A stretch of DNA of 64,000 nucleotides from Quercus robur. Taxonomy: Eukaryota > Streptophyta > Magnoliopsida > Fagales > Fagaceae. Each line of letters starts with the position of its first letter. The stretch's first letter is position 1. The notes under the pieces were generated by a model that searched no databases, was not told the origin of the DNA, and was given only the letters and a program-made list of their open reading frames with translations. The position numbers and the translations under genes are program-made. The DNA is taken from NCBI RefSeq assembly GCF_932294415.1, contig NC_065536.1, positions 12,079,974-12,143,973 of the forward strand, in the 5' to 3' direction. This document shows, piece after piece, positions 57,735 through 64,000 of this stretch.

Positions 57735-60099
57735 CCTCATGTGTTGTTAAAAATCTTCATCTTAATGCATTAGAGGGGTCACTGTATAATCTGGTTAGAA
57801 GTTCTAGGTTGATGAGTTTTAAGAACCATTGTATATCATCTCCATCTGTTGTTAATTTTATTTTCCTTAAATATTGTTTTCCTGTTGGGATTTTGATGCG
57901 ACAGTGGCTTAGTTTTACGCCTTCCATAACCTCCTTTCTTTGGCCCCTGATATACCCTACAACAAATCCAAACCCATGTCATAGAGGATTTCCGAAAGAA
58001 TATTTGAGGATGAATCGTGGCTGACTATTCTTGTTTATACGAATACAAAAATTAGTAATAGAGATTGAGCATGTTGACCCTTATTTCTGGGTATCATCTC
58101 ATTGTATAAGGTTTTTTTACCCAAATTCAGGTGCTCTACCCCATTCAACAGAGTATGTCAACCCTTTGATGCACATGCGATTTCTGGCAAAAGTCAGCAT
58201 ATGATTTTCTTGGCGCTTAGGAAATTCCCAATTAAAGAAAAGCAACAGTAAAATTGTATCGCATAGAAGGAAGACCCTACTCAAAAGGATTACCTAAATA
58301 ATGCATGCAAAATAAATCTTTCAAAAGTTTGCGTAGCCCTTATCCTTAAAAAATATGTTTTAGAAGTGTCTTGGGCTCATTTTGATGTCATCTCCAAGAA
58401 GGCAATTTGGGTAGGTTTAACCACTCAGGTTCTACCGAACAAAACTCTCCATTCTCCAATGTCGAATCAACTGGGGCATGGAAGAATTACACAAATATCT
58501 TCTGAGCATTTTCATTACAAAGGTATTAGTTCCCAGCCTACTGATTGGCACTAGGTTATGTCGGTAGAAAAGTTGCATCTCTATCTTATAAGATACAAAG
58601 CACCTTCCAGGCCTTCGATGACAATTTCACATAATTCCAACATATTATCTGCTACTATTCCTTCCTAGTAGCTAGATGGAAATCATCTTGCATAGGCAAA
58701 GAAAGAAACAAATCCATAGAAAAAGAAAACTATTGTTTCATTTGTGCTCATCAAAGATGGAGGCATTACTTTTAAGTTGATTTCTATTCATTCATCTCAA
58801 GTAACAAGTTTTGGCTAAAACAAGAAATAAATAAAACAAGCAAGAAAGAAACTCCAGCTCAATCCAGCCCAATCAAGATTGGCTATTCTTCTCAAGCATA
58901 GTTATCTACATAAAGTTTGCTTGTCTTTAGCTCAAATCTTGATTGATTGTACTTCTTCATTACTAAGACGTCCCTAAACAGTGCGTTGACATTCCCCAGA
59001 TATCTTGAGAAACAACAACTCTGCCAAAAAAAGGAAAAAAAAAAAGGTAAGCAAAAAACAGACGTACATGAAATGCGAAACAGAAGCAATAGTCCTAGAA
59101 GACAAGAAAAAAAGATAAAAAATGTTATTTTTATGTTCAAAACATATCAAATCCACCTAAACATTAAGTAAAACTCATCTTTATGTTTACAAAAAGTGCA
59201 AAATGCCTCACTGCATTAGAGGATATTTTGACTGACAAGTGCAGGAACTCATGTAAGATTTTTTAAATCAATATAGCATGCTCAGGTTTCTCATATATAT
59301 TTTAAAAGGGAGGGAAAAATCCACAAGGGATTGGAGGCTTGGAGCATGTTATTGCAAGCTTCTTGTTATTCCTTCCCCGAGAAAACTTTCTCAGAGCCTA
59401 CAGCCCGATCCATCTTAAGTCCAAGATATTTAGATCGTCCCTTTTACTTGGTGTTGCTTTTGCTAAACCCAAATGTAGAACTCAAAGGGCACAACCTCCA
59501 GCAGTGACAACTCTAAAGTAAAATGGCATATTTTTTGTGTTTATACCTCCCTTAATCTAAAAAGAGAATGACAAAAAACTAGGCTTTAAGGTGTCAAAGG
59601 ATGAATAGTCAACATAACAACTAGAGTTCTGACTAGAATAAAGCAAACCAAATTTATTATGAGAAAAAAAAAACATTGTAGCATGGGAATTATCCATAAA
59701 ACTACAGCTAAATTTATGAATAAATGCCATGTCATGATAAATGAGAAGATCATAAAATTTGTCTTATCAAAAAGAGAAGAATGTAAAATTTGGTTACCTA
59801 AATCACCATAGTTCCAATTTTCATCAGAAAAATCTAAGACAAGATACATTTTATTTATTTATTTATTTTTATAGTTGGATGCGGAGACTTGAACCTTGGA
59901 TGTCTCTGTTGGAAATACCAAAAAATGTCAGTTGAGTTACAAGGCTCTTGGTAAGACAGAAGACAAATTTTGAAAAAAAAAAAAAGGGGAGGGAAAAGTG
60001 AAATTAAAGCAAAAACACTGATCTTTACATGTTTAAATGACCACTTCACTATTTCAGCTTTCATACACAACCCGGCAATAAATGGAAATGAATACTTAC
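57735..60099. other. 3' flanks of the convergent alpha-crystallin and NF-YC genes
   Basis: No gene recognised. The left part must hold the 3' UTR of the plus-strand alpha-crystallin gene. The right part probably holds an intron and end of the 3' UTR of NF-YC, because a strong minus-strand donor 'GTAAGTATT' begins at 60099, just after the NF-YC stop. A SINE-like repeat lies at 59860-59955. The short ORFs (57809-58024, 58366-58554, 59339-59521) show no domain. Confidence 0.5.
59860..59955 (-). repeat. SINE-like repeat (family B)
   Basis: Plus-strand 'GGAGACTTGAACCTTGGATG' (box B complement) and 'CAGTTGAGTTACAAGGCTCT' (box A complement), T-rich on the left. It lies downstream of the NF-YC stop codon, possibly inside a 3' UTR intron. 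Confidence 0.5.
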
Positions 60100-60125
60100 G
60101 CTACTCAGCTTCCACGCAACAGCTT

Positions 60126-60914
60126 CTAATGATCTGAGGGCGATGGCTGTTGGTCTGGTGCCTGTGGCCACATCTGTTGAGCCATGTAGGCATGCGACTG
60201 CTGAGCATACATAGCTGGGTCCATCACAGGCTTACCCATGATCATCCCAGGAGTCCCAACCTGTGGAGCATGCTGAGATGGCATATAGCAGTAAGGGAGA
60301 GCATCAGCAGGCCCTCCAACAGGCATTGTTCCTCTTGGGATTGATGCAAGCACTTCATCTTTCAGATCCTCCCTTGGCACAATGTCAACCAAGAAATCAA
60401 AGATATCAGTCCTTGTGATTGCTGCTGCAATGTCATTCTTTTGAAGTGTCCTCCTTTTGTTCTCTTCTGTGTGATTCCAAGATCGCAAGGTCAACTCCAA
60501 GATGAACATTTCACATGCCCTGGCAAATATTACTGGTGCCTCAGCTGATATCATTCTTACATCCTCATCAGCCTTCATAATCTTTTTGATCCTTGCCAAA
60601 GGAAGGCTATGGTTCTTGAAATCAGTCACCTTCTCAATTTCTTGGTACTGATTTGCCCAAAAGGTTTGGAGTTGTTGCTGAAGTTGCTGTTGTTGCTGCT
60701 GGTGGATGTGCTGGTAAGCAAGTTGGTGTTGTGCAAGCTGAGCTCCAGAAGGCTGACTTGTAGATTGAATAGCCCCAACTGATGTAACCACTGATCCATG
60801 AGCCGGTGCCCCAGTCATTGGACCAGTCTGATATGGGTTAGTGGCATATGGCAATTGAGCTCCGCTACCAATCACTCCCATAGATGGGGCCTGGCTATGT
60901 CCTTGCTGATCCAT
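60126..60914 (-). CDS. Nuclear transcription factor Y subunit C (NF-YC), NF-YC3/NF-YC9-like
   Basis: One intronless minus-strand coding exon of 262 residues. The start is the ATG at 60914 (M-D-Q-Q-G-H), because the in-frame codon three positions upstream is TTG. Residues ~68-86 are Gln-rich ('HIHQQQQQQLQQQLQ'). The histone-fold domain covers ~100-180: 'NHSLPLARIKKIMKADEDVR', 'MISAEAPVIFARACEMFILE', 'LTLRSWNHTEENKRRTLQKN', 'DIAAAITRTDIFDFLVDIVP'. The C-terminus is Pro/Gln/Met-rich. NF-YC pairs with NF-YB, then binds NF-YA at CCAAT boxes or CONSTANS-like proteins at flowering-time genes. The N- and C-terminal arrangement fits the Arabidopsis NF-YC3/NF-YC9 clade. A minus-strand acceptor ('GTTATTAG', AG at 60926-60925) just before the start indicates an intron in the 5' UTR, usual for this family. 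Confidence 0.97.
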   Translation of the reverse strand: MDQQGHSQAPSMGVIGSGAQLPYATNPYQTGPMTGAPAHGSVVTSVGAIQSTSQPSGAQLAQHQLAYQHIHQQQQQQLQQQLQTFWANQYQEIEKVTDFKNHSLPLARIKKIMKADEDVRMISAEAPVIFARACEMFILELTLRSWNHTEENKRRTLQKNDIAAAITRTDIFDFLVDIVPREDLKDEVLASIPRGTMPVGGPADALPYCYMPSQHAPQVGTPGMIMGKPVMDPAMYAQQSHAYMAQQMWPQAPDQQPSPSDH

Positions 60915-62205
60915 TCTGATCAAACTAATAACACAAAACTTAATTCCTTCAATTTAATGCAACCATAACAAAACATATAAATTAGAATTAGGCACATATT
61001 TTGAAATGAATAGTCAACATGATATAATTTTATTTAATATTAAATGCATGAATGGAATTTGAATCAACAAGTGTAAAATCTTTTTTTTTTTTAAATGGTA
61101 AGTTACACAAGCACCCAGTGAGCTTGAACCGCAACCTCACCCTCCACCTAGCACTTACAAGAAGGAAGGTGCCAGTTGAGCTAGAGCTCATTGGCCATCA
61201 ACCAGTGTAAAATCTACCTTGTCAACAGGGCAGTAGGCTCTTAACTTTATCATTCCCAACGATGAAAGACATCAAACAAATAAAAATTTGATTCTGAGTT
61301 CATCAAAATTACAAGAAAATTCGTCAAAAAAACAGACCTCTTGATTTATCATTCAGAACCAAGCAGAAGCTCCTAGGTGCAGATATATAAACAATGATAT
61401 GCACAGAAAAACAGTAAAATGGGTGGACATTAGTAATTATGAGCTTCTATTTTTTGGGTAGATGAAATTTTTTTTTGAGATTTAACACAAAGGTTGGAAA
61501 TTTATACCCAACAAAGCATAAGCATTATACAAAAATAGGCCTTTCTACACTTTCATTTCAAACCAGGATATACTTACCTCACAACCTGTACAAGAGATCT
61601 TCCATCTATTAATCATGAGGAGAAGCAGACAATATCTAACAGATTAAATTCAAACCTAACAATGATATGACTATTATTGAATCAAACAGCACAAACCCCA
61701 TTATAGCTCAAAAGGCTACCAAATTTACCTATGCCACAAAGATTCACATTCCCAAGAAACATAACCCAAAAAGAGTGTCATACAGAATAAACGCTCACAT
61801 GAACACAAACACATACATCTTTGCATGTAAATATTAGAGAAAGATGTAAATTTGGAACCTTTTTTCAGAAGGATATAAGCTGTGTTCTTCAAGATTGAGG
61901 ACCTGAAAAAAGAAAGGAAAGAAATTTATGTATCAGAAAAATCTTTCCAGAGATCTGTTCTATACAACAGGAATTTTTATGGGTCGAAGCTATTTTTGGA
62001 AAATTCTCAGTATACAAAAAGATCCCAAATTGGTTTTCATACCAAATTTAGGGTTTCAAAAAAAACAATTTTTTTTTATTTTTTTTGTTAGAAAAAAGAA
62101 AAAGAAAAAAACAGTGATCAATGTTAGTTTTCTGGGAACGAACCTAAGAAGAAAGCAAAGGAAGAAAGGTAACGAAAAAGCTGAGTGTGTTTTTCGATTC
62201 TGACT
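60915..62205 (-). other. 5' UTR and leader intron(s) of the NF-YC gene
   Basis: Upstream of the start codon the minus strand shows an acceptor at 60926-60925 and an acceptor-like 'TTTTTTCAG|GTCCTC' near 61902. This suggests at least one non-coding exon and one to two leader introns, with transcription starting near 62150-62210. A complete SINE interrupts the intron at 61082-61196. Exact exon ends need transcript data. Confidence 0.5.
61082..61196 (-). repeat. SINE (tRNA-derived family A) with 19 bp target duplication
   Basis: The minus strand has box A-like 'TAGCTCAACTGG', box B-like 'GGTTCAAGCTC', 'CTGGGTGCTTGTGTAACTTA' and a poly-A end. It is flanked by a 19 bp target duplication (61063-61081 and 61197-61215) that differs at a single base. 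It lies in the 5' UTR intron of NF-YC. Confidence 0.85.
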
Positions 62206-63080
62206 TTAATACTGTCATAACCGAACTTTTATGGGTACCTTTGTTATTTCTGACTATATTACCCTTTAGAAAAAAGTTGCATATTTTTACCTCCATTAAT
62301 TAATTTATTAGCTAGTTTTTAGCTTTTACTTTCTTCCATTGTTATTCTAAACTAGCTATTCTAAACTCTCTTGTCAAAGTTAAATCTCTTATTATTATTA
62401 TTTTTTTTTAGCTTTTACTTTCTTCCATTGTTATTCTAAACTAGCTATTCTAAACTCTCTTGTCAAAGTTAAATCTCTTATTATTATTATTTTTTTTTAA
62501 GTTAAATCTCTTCAAACCAATAAAAAAGAATGAAAAGACAAAAAGAGTGGTTAATATCAATTTGCAAAATAAATCTTTAAATAAAGTAGATGCAATTTTT
62601 GGCCATAATCAGAACTTTTAACTCTTATTATAACTTTGATGTCTTTTTCACCTCTTCCTTTTTCTTAAGAAATACATGAGAATACAAGTTACATAATGTT
62701 TTGGAAGATAAAAAGTAACTTGATTTTAAGAAGTACACATAATTATTTTAAATTAGCTTTTCTACATTAATGACAAATTATTTATATGTATATTTTTCTC
62801 TATTTTTTCATAATATATAATTTCTCTATATGGAAGCACGAGATTATGAGAGATAATTAAATATTTAATATTCCTTAGCTTTAGAGATACTTGCTAACAA
62901 GGCCTTTTGAAAATATATGGCTTATTTTGTTAAAAAATAAAATATAATTAGGTATTTTGGGGCAATAAAAATGTATATTTTTTAAAAAGGTAAAAGATAA
63001 ATATTTAAAAGAATAAAAAAATTTCCTAAAACAGAGGAAAAGAAAGAAACGAATGAGGAAGCAACATCACGGTAGTTAAG
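62206..63080. other. AT-rich intergenic region upstream of NF-YC
   Basis: No gene recognised. It contains the 88 bp tandem duplication at 62322-62499 and otherwise AT-rich sequence. Confidence 0.5.
62322..62499. repeat. 88 bp tandem duplication
   Basis: Two nearly identical units, 62322-62409 and 62410-62499, beginning 'AGCTTTTACTTTCTTCC' and ending in an (ATT)n/T-run. It lies about 150-300 bp upstream of the inferred NF-YC transcript start. Confidence 0.9.
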
Positions 63081-63089
63081 CATTTTTGG

Positions 63090-63946
63090 CAGAGGTGTCA
63101 ATGTTTGACCCAACCTACGAACACAACATGGGTTTTTGCGAGTTAGGGTTGAACCTTAACGGATTTGGGTCATAAACGATCGACTTGAAATCAACACGAT
63201 AAGAAACGTGTCATAAGCAGGTCAACCCGCATAATCCGCAATAGACACATTTGATATGCCAATTTATTTGTATCAACCCAAAATAACCCTTTTAACTAGT
63301 ATAACAAATAAATATTCATTTTATTTTAGATTTGTCAAGTACCTTTTATATCCAACTTATACTTTAAACTTAAAAAGAAAAGTGAGTAATTACAAATACT
63401 TACAAGTGATATAATTGTAAATTGAAACTTTATAAACACTAGTCATGATCAATTTATTGTTTGCACCAATTCTTTCAATATTGATACTTAACAATTGGCG
63501 AGTCTTGTGGATGTTATATTTTTGAAGAACTATGTTATTTTGAATTTGGATTGAAGTGTATGCACTTCTTTTGAAAAGTAAAGAACTTATTTCTAGATGA
63601 ATGTTATATTTTCGTTGAAATATGTTATTTTAAATGTGGGTTGAAGATTTGAAGTGTATGCATTGCTTTTAGGATGTAAAGAACTTATTTCTCTATGGAT
63701 GTTATATTTAATATTAAGCAGATTAAAATGGGTTGTGTTACATTCGTGTCAACCCAACCCAACCCGTTTATTAAATGTGTCAAGTGAGTCGGGTCGTGTC
63801 AACTTGCTTCATTAACAAGTCAGGTTAGGGTTGAAGAGTCATGACGCGATTATTAAATGGGCCGGGTTCTAGTTGAGACATTTAATTGATTACCCCTACC
63901 TCAACATGACACGAACCCAACACGCTAACATAAATTGACACCCCTA
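63090..63946. mobile_element. hAT-like non-autonomous element
   Basis: 857 bp with short inverted ends 'CAGAGGTGTCAATGTTT' (left) and, inverted at the right, 'TAGGGGTGTCAATTTATG'. The flanking 8 bp sequences ATTTTTGG (63082-63089) and ATTATTGG (63947-63954) differ at one base, fitting a hAT-length duplication. The interior contains repeated 'GGGT..GTGTCAACCC' type motifs and no transposase. Confidence 0.7.
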
Positions 63947-64000
63947 ATTATTGGGCAATGATTGAGTTTCAGTACAGACAAGATCTTGTCAAATATGGGA

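Noticed and set aside
60915-60923. Three-residue N-terminal extension of NF-YC
   Set aside because: The in-frame upstream codon is TTG; M-D-Q-Q at 60914 is the family-typical start.
61082-61196. tRNA gene
   Set aside because: Box A and B are present but there is no cloverleaf; poly-A tail and target duplication show a SINE.

Overview
This window is nuclear DNA from a flowering plant, most likely a woody eudicot. The evidence is intron-containing plant gene families (NF-Y subunit C, IDM2/IDM3-type alpha-crystallin proteins, DUF4220-DUF594 proteins), AT-rich spacers with microsatellites, and dense plant-type transposons (Copia, Gypsy-like, MULE, PIF/Harbinger-like, Stowaway-like and hAT-like elements, and SINEs). 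The SINE and spacer style made me think of Fagales (oak relatives), but that is only an impression. I saw no rRNA or tRNA genes, no CRISPR array and no bacterial-style operon.

Only three genes look intact, all on the right half. (1) A minus-strand alpha-crystallin-domain gene can be joined from three exons (37745-37980, 38439-38809, 44051-44067) into an uninterrupted 207-residue frame. It has a TATA box and a 5.2 kb first intron full of repeats. (2) A plus-strand paralogue (56074-57094 joined to 57481-57734) encodes 424 residues and carries an extra N-terminal region of about 235 residues. (3) A minus-strand NF-YC gene (60126-60914) encodes a CCAAT-box transcription factor subunit of 262 residues.

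The left and centre (about 6-36 kb) are a graveyard. Two paralogous blocks, about 12.16-20.76 kb and 29.8-38.6 kb, each hold a DUF4220-DUF594 gene followed by an oppositely oriented alpha-crystallin gene. In the left block both genes are pseudogenes. In the right block the DUF594 gene is frameshifted and split by a 4 kb LTR retrotransposon, while the alpha-crystallin gene survives. Insertions present in one block and absent from the other (solo LTR, two PIF/Harbinger-like elements, LTR element, MITE) act as empty-site evidence and give exact target-site duplications.

Two DNA transposons have picked up pieces of host genes. A 1.57 kb MULE with ~495 bp terminal inverted repeats and a perfect 9 bp target duplication carries the first exon of a BRUTUS-type hemerythrin E3 ligase. 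A 1.3 kb PIF/Harbinger-like element carries a LONGIFOLIA/TRM-type fragment, and its sibling carries a possible signal-peptide exon.

Upstream of the plus-strand alpha-crystallin gene, a 3.85-3.96 kb segment is tandemly duplicated (44787-48637 and 48638-52598) with near identity. It includes what looks like the promoter and 5' leader of that gene, so the gene may have two promoter copies. The right end of the window holds a hAT-like element (63090-63946).
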